From Choricystis sp. odSpoLacu1 (lineage: Eukaryota; Chlorophyta; Trebouxiophyceae), in contig OY253651.1 in assembly GCA_958009055.1 (NCBI GenBank), positions 806,001-870,000 of the forward strand: 64,000 nucleotides of DNA, read 5' to 3'. Shown here one piece after another: positions 10,400-21,376 of the stretch; position 1 is the first letter of the stretch; the number at the start of each line of letters is the position of its first letter. Under the pieces are notes generated by a model. It did not search any database and was not told the origin of the DNA. It saw only the letters and a program-made list of their open reading frames with translations. The translations under genes and the position numbers were made by a program.

Positions 10400-11615
10400 A
10401 TGTCCCAACCCCACGCCCGCGTCTTCAACTTCTCCGCCGGCCCCGCCGTCCTCCCTCTGGCCGTGCTGGAGGAGGCGGCGGCCGACACCCTCAACTTCAA
10501 AGGGTGCGGCGTCAGCGTCATGGAGATGTCCCACCGCTCCAAAGAGTTCACCAAAATCATTGAGGATGCAGAGGCCGACCTGCGCGCGTTGCTGTCCATT
10601 CCTGACGACTACCGCGTCCTGTTTCTGCAGGGTGGCGCGTCCGCCCAGTTTGCCGCGATCCCGCTGAACTTGACGGCCGCGGGGGACAAGGTTGATTACG
10701 TGGTCACTGGTTCCTGGTCCAAAAAGGTGAGTAGTGAGGGTGTGTGGGAGTGAGAGCGTGCTGTGATGTGTGGTTTAAGGGGGAAGACGGGGCGGTGAGG
10801 GTTGCCAACACATGTTTTTTTCTTCACTCGACCACCCTCCCTCCCCCTCCACACAGGCCGCCGAAGAAGCCGCCAAGTACGCCACCGTCACCATCGCGGC
10901 CAAGGGCGACAACAAGTCCATCCCCGACCCCGCCACCTGGGCCCTGTCCGACGGCAGCAAGTACGTTCACTACTGCGACAACGAAACGATTCAGGGCGTT
11001 GAATTCAAAACCGCCCCCGACGTGGGGGACCGCCTGCTCGTCGCCGACATGTCGTCCAACTTTTGCTCCAAACCGGTGGACGTGTCCAAATACGGCCTGA
11101 TCTATGCGGGGGCGCAGAAGAATGTGGGGCCCGCAGGTGTGACGATTGTGATTGTGCGCAACGACCTCGTCGGCGCCGCCCGCCCCGACACGCCCACCAT
11201 CCTGGACTACAAAGTGATGGAGGGGTCCCTCTACAACACGCCCCCCTGCTGGTCCATCTACATCTGTGGCCTGGTGTTCAAACACATGCTCGCGGCCGGC
11301 GGCATCTCCGCCGTCGCCGACGCCAACGCCCGCAAAGCTGCCGCCGTGTACGACGCCATCGACTCGTCGGGCGGCTTCTACGTCGCCCCCGTGGACCCGG
11401 CGTGCCGGTCGGCCATGAACGTGCCGTTTGTCATTCCGTCCAACCCGGAGCTCGAGAAACAATTCGTGGCCGACGCGACCGCTGCCGGCCTCAAAGAATT
11501 GAAAGGCCACCGCTCCGTGGGCGGCATGCGGGCCTCCATCTACAACTCTATGCCGCAGGAGGGGGTGGTCGCGCTGGCCGCCTTCATGAAGGAGTTTGCT
11601 GGGAAGCACATGTGA
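10400..11615 (+). CDS. PSAT: Phosphoserine aminotransferase
   Basis: PLP enzyme of the phosphorylated serine pathway: 3-phosphohydroxypyruvate plus glutamate gives phosphoserine plus 2-oxoglutarate. Exons 10400-10726 and 10857-11615 encode 361 residues, the usual length. Typical features: [11 protein letters not shown] at the N-terminus, [30 protein letters not shown], the PLP lysine near residue 197 in [12 protein letters not shown], and the C-terminal [16 protein letters not shown] phosphate-binding block. No N-terminal targeting extension is visible, so a cytosolic enzyme is likely if this start is right; plant PSATs are usually plastidic. It is divergent from ESF1 with about 295 bp between starts. 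A candidate poly(A) signal AATAAA lies at 11674-11679, just before a perfect palindrome. Confidence 0.96.
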
Positions 11616-11687
11616 CGAGGGTGGAAAAACAATCATGTGTGGGAAACAACAAAAGGGGTGGTTTTTGTAACCCAATAAAATGAGAGC

Positions 11688-11714
11688 AAACACGGTGCAT
11701 GATGCACCGTGTTT
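11688..11714. repeat. Perfect 13-bp inverted repeat with 1-nt spacer
   Basis: The left arm AAACACGGTGCAT (11688-11700) and right arm ATGCACCGTGTTT (11702-11714) are exact reverse complements around a single G. It lies about 73 bp after the PSAT stop and 9 bp after an AATAAA. It could form a cruciform or be a binding site for a symmetric factor; as RNA, a one-base loop would need to open several pairs. No similar palindrome was noticed elsewhere in the window. Confidence 0.85.
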
Positions 11715-11944
11715 CGAATGTCGAGTGCGATCGTGGTTGGCTCGGGGCAGTGTGCGGTCAAAGTGGAGTGTGGATAGTGTTTTTTTTGTTTTTCGACGGC
11801 AGCCTCTTTTCACTCCCGCTCCTCGTTTTGTCCGACACTGCATACACGCACCTCCTAGTCTCGTCTGCATCTATGTCTGTCTCACGCCCAGGGCGAGAGC
11901 CGCAGGCGTAGGTCCACCCTCCCGCCTCCATTCTCCCGACTTAC

Positions 11945-13852
11945 ATGCGTCGCAGTCGCTCCCATTCCCCGCCCCCCCGCCCCCCCCCCCGACGACGCGC
12001 CGCCTCCCTCGTCTCGTCCACCATCCCGCACACCTGGCCCCGGGTCGGACGGCACGCCAAGGCCGGCCAAGCGGAGAGCCATTGCGGCCGTAGTCGGCGC
12101 GCGCCGGCCGGCGGGGCCACACGAAGGCGTTGTGTACGGCGAGGGCAGCTACACCAAGGCGAGTAAGAGAGAAATAGACGTAGACGTCATCGTGTGGGTG
12201 AGTGGGCGGCAGACACTCACGCTATCACCCCCTCCCCCCACCCAGGCTCGCGCCCGCCTCTGGCTCGACCTGCGCGACGTGCTGCACGCCTGCCTGCGCC
12301 GGCACGCGTGGCGGCAGGCTGCAGCCGCGGCAGCTCCCTTGCTTCGCGCGCCGCCGCCGTGGACGGGGCCGGCCGCCGCGCGGCGCGCGCGCGCGAGCGT
12401 CGCGGCCGCCGCGGTCGACGGGCTGCGCTCGGTGCCGGGAGCCGCGACCCGGGGCCAGCTGGCGCGCGCGCAGACGGCGGTGGCAGCGTTACTGCTGCAC
12501 CCAGACCAGCTGGCAGAAGGGCCGGCCGCCGCGGCGGATGCCGCAGAGGCGGTCGCCGCGGCGGGCGACACGGCGGGCGCGGCCGCCGCGGCGGCCGCGG
12601 TGCCTGGCGGCCTGCCTCGCGCGCTGGTCACACACGCGCTGGCGGTCGCCACCCAGTGGGCTGACGCCACGGCTGGCGGCACATCCCGGTCGCGGGCGAC
12701 GGCCGCTATCGAGAGCGACGCGCGCGCTGCGTTGCGTGCTGCGGCCGACGCCGCGCCCGCCGACGCTGCCGTCGCCTGCGCCGCCGCCCGCCTGGCGCTG
12801 GCAGCGGGGGACGCCCCCCGCGCTGCGGACGCGGTGTCAGCGTGGGCGGATGCAGCCCCGTGGGACGGCGACGCGGCGGCGGTGGTGCTGCTCCTGGCGC
12901 GCGGAGCGCCTGCGCGCGCGCGGCCTCCCAGGCAACGTTTGGTGGCTGCCGCGGCCGCACTAGCGGCCGCCGACCCAGCCTCCCCGCGCTCGCTGCACAC
13001 GTTGCTGGCGTTGACGGAGGGGGCGCCCGCCGCGCACGCAGCGGCGCGCGCGCGCGCGCGGCTGCCGACTTTTTGGAGGCAGTGACACACGAAACCGGCG
13101 CCCTGCCGACGCGCGGCCAGCGGGGGCGCGCGGTGCGGGCGGCAGCGGCTGCGCTGGCGTCCTCCGCGACCACGCTGGCTGTGGCAGCGCTGGGCGAGCC
13201 TGCAGCCAGCGCTCCCGTGGCGTTGCTGCCGCTGCCCGACCACCACGCGCCGTCGCGCAGTGACGCGGCTGGTGGCGGGGTTGACACATCGTCCACAGCA
13301 TCATCTTCATCATCGTCTTCTGACGACTTTGCCACGTCGTCTGACAGCAGCGCGGGGAGTGGGCCCAGCCTCGCCTGGTCGGCAGACACTGGCGCGACTG
13401 GCGGCGCCGCCCCCGCCCGCCTCGACCGCGCCACCGCGTCGGACGCGTTGGCATGGGTGCGGTGCCGCCCGGGAGCCTGGGTGCGGGGCAGCGTGCGCGC
13501 GTTGGGCTCCACGCCAGATAAACTGGGCCCCCGCGCGGCCGCGGTGGCGGCGCTTGGTGGTGCTGCCGCCCTAGTTGGCGGCCCGGGCGCCCCCCTTGCG
13601 GCCTCGGCTGCCACCGCGCTGGCGTCTGCATGCCCAGCCGCCAAGCCGTTATCCATCGGCCTGCGGTCTGCGCTGGAACTGGCGGCCAGACTGGAGGCCG
13701 CGGCCGACATGCCGCCCGTCGACACGCCGCCGGGGTTAGGGGCGGTGGTGCGGCCGGGGGCGGGGTGGTGGGCCGCGTTTCCCCGGTGTTTGCTTGGGGG
13801 TGGTGGGGCGGGTGTGAGAGGCGCGTGGACAGAGAGAGAGCAGGCCAAATGA
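11945..13852 (+). CDS. Helical-repeat protein, possibly TAF1A-like (two frame breaks)
   Basis: A large ORF of Ala-rich amphipathic helices of TPR type. My model is exon 11945-12158 and exon 12246-13852, about 605 residues after two tract corrections. The frame opened by ATG 11945 (MRRSRSHSPPPRP) changes in an 11-C run (11980-11990), and the body frame changes in a (CG)n run (13044-13060) before DFLEAVTHETGALPTRGQ. The intron 12159-12245 is GC-AG (AAG|GCGAGT) and is also free of stops, so it may be retained. A basic KRRA stretch, LRDVLHACLRRHAWRQAA and a late GAGWWAAFP faintly recall TAF1A, an RNA polymerase I selectivity-factor subunit, but this is a weak impression. An acidic Ser/Asp stretch near 13300-13370 separates two helical halves. 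Confidence 0.5.
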
Positions 13853-13905
13853 AACACGGAAAGTACAAACCCCGAAAGAAAAATAAATCATTCCCCTCCC
13901 CCCCA

Positions 13906-14722
13906 TCACCCCACCATCGACCGCTTGCGCCCGCGCAGCCGCACTTCAGCGAACTTGTTCAACACGGCGCACCAGCACTTTGCGTGGTGGCGGTAGGCGG
14001 CTTTGACGGCGTCAAAGATGGCGCCTTCAGCCTCTGAGTGGGCGGCGTCTAATGCTCGCTCAAGCACATACAGATCAACTGCCCGATCCTCCGCCAGGGT
14101 CGAGTGCGTCGCCAGCCCAAAATCGATGACAACGATGGTGTCGGGGGCGTCGTGCGGCACGATCAGGTTGGAGGTGGTCAGGTCGCCGTGGACGAGGCCG
14201 CCGTCGTGAAGGGTGGCGACGGCGGCGCCGACCGCGGCGGCCAGTGCTGCCGCGCGGGTGGGGGGGACACCAGATCTCAACACATCCTTCAAACTCGCCC
14301 CCTCCACTTTCTCCAGGTAGAGAGTGGATGCTTCCACGTCCACAAACAGGAGGGCGGGCGCGCGCACGCCCAGCCTGCGCGCGCGCACGAGCGCGCGCGC
14401 CTCCGCCTTGACACGGGCCGCGGTCAACGCTGTGTCCAGGTCGGGGTGGCGATACTGTTTTGAGAAGCGTTGCTTGAGGATGGCGGGGGCGCCCAGAAAG
14501 TCGGGGGCGGACCAGACGCGCTGTGGGTGTGAAGGTTGGGAGGGTGAGCGGTTTTGGGATTTTGGGTTTTGGGCGTGTTGATGACCATCCACTTCTCCGC
14601 TCCACCCCCCTTTTTCCCACACGCACCGCTTCCGCGCCCTGCGCAATCATGGTGCACTCGCTCGTCGGCAGCAGGGGCCCCGCAAACAGGGTGGAGGGTG
14701 GGGGCAGGCCGCCGCGCGGCAT
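13906..14722 (-). CDS. BUD32: KEOPS kinase/ATPase Bud32 (TP53RK/PRPK)
   Basis: Atypical small kinase of the KEOPS complex, which makes the t6A modification of tRNA. Exons 14627-14722 and 13906-14520 give 236 residues, the normal compact size. Key residues: the glycine-poor start IAQGAEARVWSAPDFLGA, the ATP-binding Lys in AILKQRF, RHPDLDTAL, the catalytic loop LVHGDLTTSNLIV, the DFG in VVIDFGLATHSTLAEDRAVD, LYVLERALDAAH, and the invariant C-terminus EVRLRGRKRSMVG needed for KEOPS function. Intron 14521-14626 starts GTGCGT. It converges with the helical-repeat gene (53 bp between stops, with AATAAA between them) and is head-to-head with SMARCD. Confidence 0.96.
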
Positions 14723-14964
14723 TGTGTGAGGTTAGTGTGGTGGGCGATGCAACAAGCCACACTGATACGAGTCAGCGAGCCAGTGAGCTACAGGGGTGCA
14801 AGCGGGCGGGCCAAAGGCGGGCGCTGCGCCCACACTCTCCCACAGATTGACGTTTTGAGGACGGCCGACAATTTTTGTGGAGCCAACGAAACTTTCTTCT
14901 TTTCTTTCCTCCTCGTGCCCCGTCGCACAACCAGGCAGGCTCGCCCACACCTCACCTCACCCGC

Positions 14965-16865
14965 ATGTGGCAGCCACCAGGCCCGCCGCTGGACGCGGCG
15001 GCCGCGGCGGCCGCCGCGCAGGCGGCGGCTCAAGCGCAAGCCGCTCAGCAGGTGAGAGAGGGAGGAAGGGAAGGGACCGTGTGTTGGAGTTTAGATCCTC
15101 TGGTTTGTACACCTTGTGCAGGCCCTGGGATTGGGGACTGCTACAGCAGGCGGCGGCGGGGGGCCGGGGCGCGAAAACCGACCGTCGCTCACCCCCCATT
15201 CCCCCTCCCACAGGCCGCCGCCCTGCAAGCCGCGTCCGCCCCGCCCCACCTCACCCCCACCGCCACCGAAGCAGCCGCCGCCCTGGCTGCCGCGGCGGGC
15301 GCCGCCGCCCGGGCGGCCCAGCTGCACGCGCTGATGGCGGCCAACCCGGCGGTCGCGGCGGACCCGCAGTCGCTGGCCGAGTTGAGGCAGCTTCAGGTGG
15401 GGATAAGGAGAAGAGGGGCTCGTGTGGAGTGGACCGATCACGCGGAACGAGAGAAATGAACAGTGTTTTAACCACCCACTTTTTTCTTTCAACCCTCAGG
15501 CGCAAGCCGCGCACGCCAACGTCGCCATCCGCCACCTGCCCCCCGCCCCGCCTGCCGGGGGGGCGCGCTCCCTCGAAGCCGCCCCAGCGGTGCCGCGGGC
15601 GCCGGCCCGGAAGGCGCCGCCACCTGGCGCCCCCCCGCCGCCGCTGCCGCCGCCGCCGCTCGCGCTGCCCGAGTCTGCAATCTTCAGGGACCTGCTCGCC
15701 GCCGAGCGCCGCCTGGATGCCGCCCTGGCGGCGCGCAAGGCCACCCTGCGGGACACGCTGCGCGCCCCGGTGAGACTGTCCTCCCGGATGCGCGTGTGGG
15801 CGCGCGTGGACCACGAGGGGGAGGGAGGGGTGGACTCTGATGACCCGCCACGCTGGACGCTCACCCTGTGGGGCAAGCTCGTCGGCGTCGCTGAAGCTGA
15901 AGGCATTGTGGGTGCCAAGAAGGCCGATGGCGATGACGGCAAGGGTGCGGGTGATGGTGGCGCGCCGCCATCGCCCTCCAAGAGCGCGCGCCCGTTCCTC
16001 GCGCACGTGCGTCGGCTGGCTGTCGCCACCCACCCCGCCGACCAGTCCGCCCCGCCCCCCCCCCTCCACGTCCGCTGACCCACCCCAAACGGTCACATGG
16101 GCTCGCGCCTCCGCCGACGCGCGCGACCTGCGGGACAAGGTGGTGGTGCGGCGGCGGTGGGCGGGTGGGCGCACGCGGGTGGTCGTCGCGATCGATGCCG
16201 ACGGCGCCCCCGACCGCGCTGTGCCCGACGCTGCGCTCGCCGCCATCACGGGGCCGGCGCCCGACACACGGGCCAGGCTGTTGAGGGCGGTGTGGGCCCA
16301 CATCGCTCGCAACGGGCTGGCCGGCAAGGCAGAGGGCGGCGCAGTGCGCTGCGACGCGGCGCTGTCAGCCGTCGTCGGCGGGCCATCCGCCACCGCGTCC
16401 GCGGTGGCGGCCGCCGTGGCGGCGCGGTCCCCCGCCTTGCCTCCTCCGGCTTTTGAGATCCTGGTGGACAGGCAGGAGGGGGGCCCCCTGCCGCCTCCTC
16501 TCGTGGTGACACACGATTTCGATGTCGAACTCCCGCTCGCCGCGGGCGACGGCGCCGCCGCCGCCCTGCTGGACAGAGTGGCCTCCTCCCCCAAACTGGA
16601 GGCGGCAGAGCAGGCGCTCGCCTCCTCCCTGCGCCGCCTGCGCGAGCACGCGCGCCGGCGTGCGTTCCTGCTGGGGTTTTCGGCGTCGCCGGGCGAATTC
16701 ATTGCCGCCCTGGCGGCCGCCCAGGCGCGGGAGCTGTGCGCCGCCCGGGCCGCGGGGGCGGCGGGCACGGCCGCGCTACGCGGGGCCGACATCTTTAAGG
16801 GGGCGTGGGTGGATGACGTGGTGGGGCGGCTGCTGCAGCGCAAGCTGGCGGGTGGTGGCGACTGA
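14965..16865 (+). CDS. SWP73: SWI/SNF subunit SMARCD/SWP73 (frame broken in 10-C tract)
   Basis: Core subunit of SWI/SNF chromatin remodellers (BAF60 in animals, SWP73 in plants). Exons 14965-15051, 15214-15396 and 15500-16865. Conserved parts: ESAIFRDLLAAERRLDAALA, the DPPRWTLTLWGKL strand, SARPFLAHVRRLAV, TVTWARASADARDLRDKVVV, a SWIB/MDM2-like fold from about 16246 to 16480 (RLLRAVWAHIARNGL), FDVELPLAAGD, a coiled coil, and the C-terminal ASPGEFIAALAAAQARELC. After PADQSAPPPP the frame shifts; the tract is 10 C at 16055-16064 and removal of one base rejoins the two halves (545 codons). The N-terminus is Ala/Gln-rich low complexity. Introns 15052-15213 and 15397-15499. Confidence 0.92.
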
Positions 16866-17023
16866 GTTTTTTTTTTTTTTTTTTTGACGCTTTAATGTGG
16901 TTCGCTCACGAACGCTGATTTCTTGTCTTCGTTCACACACACACACACACACACACACAAAGGGAAAGTTCTGATCAAGTCTCTCTGCGGCTGCACAAAT
17001 AACAAAACCACACACAGGTAATC

Positions 17024-18653
17024 TCACGGAGCTAAACGCCCGCGCTTGGCGCGCCGCGCGGCAGCAGGGCTGGCCAGCGCGCCGTCATCAGCCGGCTTGG
17101 CCACACCGCTGCCGCGCACCGTCAGCTTGACGCCCGCGTCCGCGACCGCAGTGCCGGGGGCGGACGCGTCGGCGTCAGTCGGGGCGGCCGCGCGCGCGGT
17201 GTCCGCACTCCGCGCACTCCCCACGTGCGGCCACTCCGGGTTGAGCTCCCTCCACGCTTCAATCCACGTCACCATGGCGTCCGCCAGCCTGCCAAAGTAG
17301 GGGTCGACAGCCGTCAACTCGGCGCGCACGCGGTCGGCGAGGGCCAGGTAGCAGGACGCCGCGTCGGTCGCGCTCTCTGGCAGCTCCACCCTCCCGAAAA
17401 ACTCCACGCACGCCTCCTGCCAAAAGATGCCGCTGTACTCTTTGCGCAGGTTGGTGAGCGCGCTCGAGGCGCGCGCGTGGCGGATGTAGGGGGCGCCCGT
17501 CTTCACGCCCAACCCCACGTGGTCGCACACGACTTTGGAGCACCACCCCGCCCACATGTCGTCGTACCGGCCCCAGGGGGCGCCGTCGCCCATGAGGCCA
17601 AAGTACATGGCGGGGCCGATGGAGGCGCGGTCAAACGCGAGGTTCATGCCGCACATCGGGTAGAGCGTTTTGGAGGGCACGGTCAGCACGGCGTCCACAT
17701 ACCTCGTGTTGCGCTCATTCGGCTTGGCCAGCGCGGTCGGGGCATCGTAGTCGGGCACGCCCAGCCACAGGCCATGCGAGACGGCGGTGGGGACGCCAGA
17801 GCGCAGGGAGAAGGGGTAGCCGCGGACGTAGTCGGCGCCCTCTCGAAACGGGTCGTACAGCGTGTTGAAGAAGTGGGGGGTGGCGGGCGTCAGCAGATTG
17901 CGGATGTGGGAAGCGAGGGCGTTGACGCGGGCGCCTGTGTGGGGTGGGCTGAGAGGGAGGGAGGGTGAAGAGAACGCGCGCATGTGTGGGGGAGCGTCGC
18001 GTGCCTGGGGCGCCGGGCACAGCCTCTCCTGCCTCCCACCACGCTGGCACGCGTCGCAGCGTCTCTTGTGTGTGCTATGCGGTGCTGTCGCTCGGCAAAC
18101 ACTGCGCTCGGCAACGCAAACGAGACCGCGTGGCGGCCGCATTGTCCCACACTCTCTCTCCTCACCGTCGGGGTCGACCGCCACGAAACAGTCGTCGTCA
18201 ATAGTGAAGATGTAGCGCTTCTTGGACACCTGTGTGTTGGGGATGGAGGGGAGAGTGTGAGGCAGCGCGTTTGGCGGCCGTCCCAGGGTCTCGCATGCCA
18301 AAACGTCTTCCCCACCGCCGCCTCCCCTTCCCACGCACCAAAAACCCAAAGCACCGGCACGCCGAGTCCTTGTACGAAATGCAGGCCGCTTTGGCGCCCA
18401 GCACGCGTTCCACGTCGGCCCGGGTGTACACGTCGGCGTCGAACCCCGGCGGCACGCGCACGCGCGGGGCGGCCGGGTCGCCGTCCTGGATGATGATGAG
18501 GTGGTAGGGATGCAGGAAGTCGGCCCAATCAGTCAGAAAGTCAAGGTCGCGGATGGTGGGGATGACGATGTCCAGGTCGGCAGCGAGCGAGGGGAAGGTG
18601 GACGGCGCGTGTGCCCCGCTCGCGGGGGGCGGGGGGGGCGGGGGGGGCGGCAT
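17024..18653 (-). CDS. RGP: UDP-arabinopyranose mutase (reversibly glycosylated polypeptide)
   Basis: Interconverts UDP-arabinopyranose and UDP-arabinofuranose at the cytosolic face of the Golgi; a plant-lineage GT75 family. Exons 18339-18653, 18166-18229 and 17024-17934 give 429 residues. Hallmarks: [37 protein letters not shown], the metal-binding [77 protein letters not shown] and [14 protein letters not shown]. The last 80 or so residues are an extra Ala/Asp-rich tail absent from most relatives. An N-terminal Pro run comes from three short G tracts. Introns 18230-18338 and 17935-18165. I chose ATG 18651-18653 because the conserved region follows closely. Confidence 0.96.
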
Positions 18654-18833
18654 AGTGGAGAGACGTGCGTGCGTGTGCGTGTGCTTGCTTCCACGCCACA
18701 CACGGGCTGGCGCCGCCCGAAGGGGGGGGGGGGGTATGGGAAAAGGAAAAGAGAGAGTGACTGGATGATGATTAGTTTTTCATTTCACTCACACCAGCGC
18801 GCCTCCCACCCAGGCACATCATCCCCTCCCTCA

Positions 18834-20273
18834 CTACTCCCCCAACAGCGCCAGCTTCAGCAGCGCCATCCTCACGTACAGCCCATTCTTGGCTTGGCGG
18901 AAGTAGGCGGCCCGCGGGTCGGCGTCCACGTCGGCCGTGATTTCATCGACGCGCGGCAGCGGGTGCATGACGATGGACGATGCCGGCAGGGACGCCATGA
19001 TGGCGGCGTCCACGATGAACTTGCCGCGGGCGGCTTCATAGTCTTCGGGCCGGTCCTGGGATGGTGGTGTGGGAGGGTGGGGCGGGTGGGAAGGACATCA
19101 AAAAACGCACACGCACACTACGCCAAGCCACCACCCCCACACAAACTCACCTGGAACCTCTCCTTCTGGATGCGTGTCTGGTACAGCACGTCCACACTGG
19201 ACGCCACAGCTTTAAGGTCGTCGGCCTGGGCGGATAAAGGAAAGGGTTCTTTGGTTGCGCGGGCGAGAGCGTGTGTGTTTTTGTTTCTTTTCCCCCTCCC
19301 TTCCCCACACACAACTCACCTCCTCCCACTTGATCCCCTTCTCGCTCAAAAAGTCCTTGATGTCGGCCCCCATGCGCACCACATCGGGCGCCACAAACAC
19401 AAAGGAGACGTCCGGGAAGGAGGAGAGCAGGTAGGCGAGCGACCGCGCGGTGCGGCCATTAGCCAGGTCACCCATCAGGGCGACGCGGACACCGTCCAGC
19501 CGCCCCAGCTCGCGGCGAATGGTGTAGACGTCGAGCAGAGCTTGGGTGGGGTGCTGCCCCGGGCCGTCGCCCGCGTTGATTAGGGGAATGGAGGCCGCCG
19601 CGGCCGCTGCGCGGGCGGACCCCGCCGCAAAGTGGCGCAGGACGATGGCGTCAGCGTAGCCTTCCACGGTGCGGATGGTGTCTGTGTGAGAGTGGTGAAG
19701 GTGGTGGGGAAACACACAGTGTGTGTCAAACCTCTCCCACACCCCACCCTCAAACCCTCTCTCTCACCTGCCAGCGTCTCCCCCTTGGCCGCCGATGAAT
19801 ACTCCCCCGCCGACTCGGTGGACAGCACCGTCCCCCCCAGCCGTGCCATCGCCGACTCAAACGACAACCGCGTGCGCGTCGACGGTTCATAAAACAACGT
19901 CGCCATCACGTACCCCTCCAGACACTTGGCCAGGGGGGTGCCCGGCTTGACCGTCTCCATGACTTCAGCCGTCTCAAACACGAGGTCCAGGCAGGGGCGC
20001 GTGAACTGTTGCGACTCGACGACGTGGCGCACGGGCAGGTCGCGCCACGCGCCCCGGATGGAGGTCGGGCGGGCGGGGGAGGCGAGAGAGTTGATGGTGA
20101 GGCGGGTGGCGCGCGTCGGACGGGCGCGGGGGATGGAGGAGGGCTGTGGGAGGGGGGGGCGGAGGTGTGTGTGAGCGAATGGGATGCAGCCACCGACGTC
20201 GGTGGGAATGGGAGTGAGGGGTTTTCCCAGCCCCCTTCTTGCCAGCCACGCTGCCGTGGGGATGTACCTTCAT
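18834..20273 (-). CDS. PYRB: Aspartate carbamoyltransferase, organellar type
   Basis: Second step of de novo pyrimidine synthesis: carbamoyl phosphate plus aspartate. Five coding exons: 20268-20273 (ATG AAG only), 19768-20143, 19320-19681, 19151-19225 and 18834-19055; 346 residues, all junctions in phase. Catalytic motifs: FYEPSTRTRLSFESAMARLG, GDGPGQHPTQALLDVYT, VALMGDLANGRT, DVLYQTRIQKERF and VMHPLPRVDEIT. The stretch before DLPVRHVVESQQFTR is rich in Arg, Ser and Ala (SSIPRARPTRATRLTINSLA), a chloroplast-transit-like sequence as in plants, where the enzyme is plastidic. The six-base coding first exon is an inference: no other ATG precedes the conserved body, and AAG|GTACAT fits a donor. 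It is head-to-head with cyclophilin H. Confidence 0.92.
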
Positions 20274-20546
20274 TGGTGAAGGGGTGGAGTTTGACAGGAA
20301 CAGTACTGACTTGGGGGGGAGGACAGCCCACCTCCCGGTAAACGAAAGACGAAAGTGAGGGACGTCGTTTTTTCGTCACTCCCAACTCAAACACGAAATT
20401 GCACGCGCCCTGCTCGCGCTCCTCACGCTCGCGTTTCACCTCTCTCGGCTACACACCAGCCTCTGTGTGTGGGTGGGCGGCAGTGTTGCGCGGAGAGAGA
20501 GAGAGAGAGAGAGAGAGAGGCTGCACACGCCTCCACTCCTCCCGAA

Positions 20547-21222
20547 ATGGCGCCCCCCGACACAACCACGCAGTGGCACCTGCGGGCGCCGGTGCCGCCC
20601 AACCCGGTCGTGTTCTTTGGTGCGTTGATGTGGTGCAGAGGGGGGGCTGGTCGAAGGGATCAACCGTTGGGAGGCTTTTGGTTTGTGACTTGTTTTCCTT
20701 CTCACGCCACCACCATCCCCCTTTCCACCAGACATCAGCATCGGCGGCCAGCCCGCAGGCCGCATCACCATGGAGCTATTCGCCGACATCGCGCCCCGCA
20801 CCGCCGAAAACTTTCGCCAACTGTGCACCGGGGAGTTGAGGAAGAATGGGCTGCCCCAAGGCTACAAAGGCTGCGCCTTCCACCGCGTCATCAAGGGATT
20901 CATGGCTCAAGGCGGCGACTTTGTCAAGGGCGATGGCACGGGGTCGTTGAGCATTTATGGGACCACGTTTGAGGATGAGCCCTTTGTTGCCGCGCACACG
21001 GGCCCTGGCCTCCTGTCCTCCGCCAACGCGGGCCCCAACACCAACGGGTGTCAGTTCTTTGTGACGACCGCCAAAGCTGACTGGCTGGATGGCAAGCACG
21101 TCGTGTTTGGGCGGGTGGTGGGGGATGGACTGCTGGTGGCGAGGAAGATTGAAGCAGTGCCGACTGTCGCCAACAACAAGCCGCGCGTGCCCATTGTGAT
21201 TGAGGAGTGTGGGGAGCTGTGA
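20547..21222 (+). CDS. PPIH: Peptidyl-prolyl isomerase, cyclophilin H type
   Basis: Cyclophilin that in animals belongs to the U4/U6 snRNP. Exons 20547-20619 and 20732-21222 give 187 residues, a single-domain cyclophilin. The start [20 protein letters not shown] and the insert [14 protein letters not shown] are characteristic of the H subgroup. Active-site residues are intact: [15 protein letters not shown] (catalytic Arg), [11 protein letters not shown], and [13 protein letters not shown] (Trp for cyclosporin binding). The C-terminus [15 protein letters not shown] also matches PPIH. Intron 20620-20731. A (GA)n run at 20495-20518 lies in the leader. No targeting signal; nuclear and cytosolic location expected. 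Confidence 0.93.
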
Positions 21223-21376
21223 GAGGATGTTTTTGTTTGTGTGGATGTCCATGAAACCAACGGCTGAACTTCTGACAAGCAAGCGGGGAGGAAAGGGAGG
21301 AAAGGGAGCGCCGCGGCCTATATTTTTCACTCTCATTTGCTGTTCGCTCGTGCTTTTCACCCCGCACCATTACACA

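Noticed and set aside
12149..13246. 365-residue minus-strand ORF opposite the helical-repeat gene
   Set aside because: Ala/Arg/Ser-rich antisense frame without motifs; the plus strand has helix-like spacing and a coherent splice model.
15251..16843. 530-residue minus-strand ORF opposite SMARCD
   Set aside because: Antisense shadow; the plus strand carries recognisable SMARCD motifs in spliced exons.
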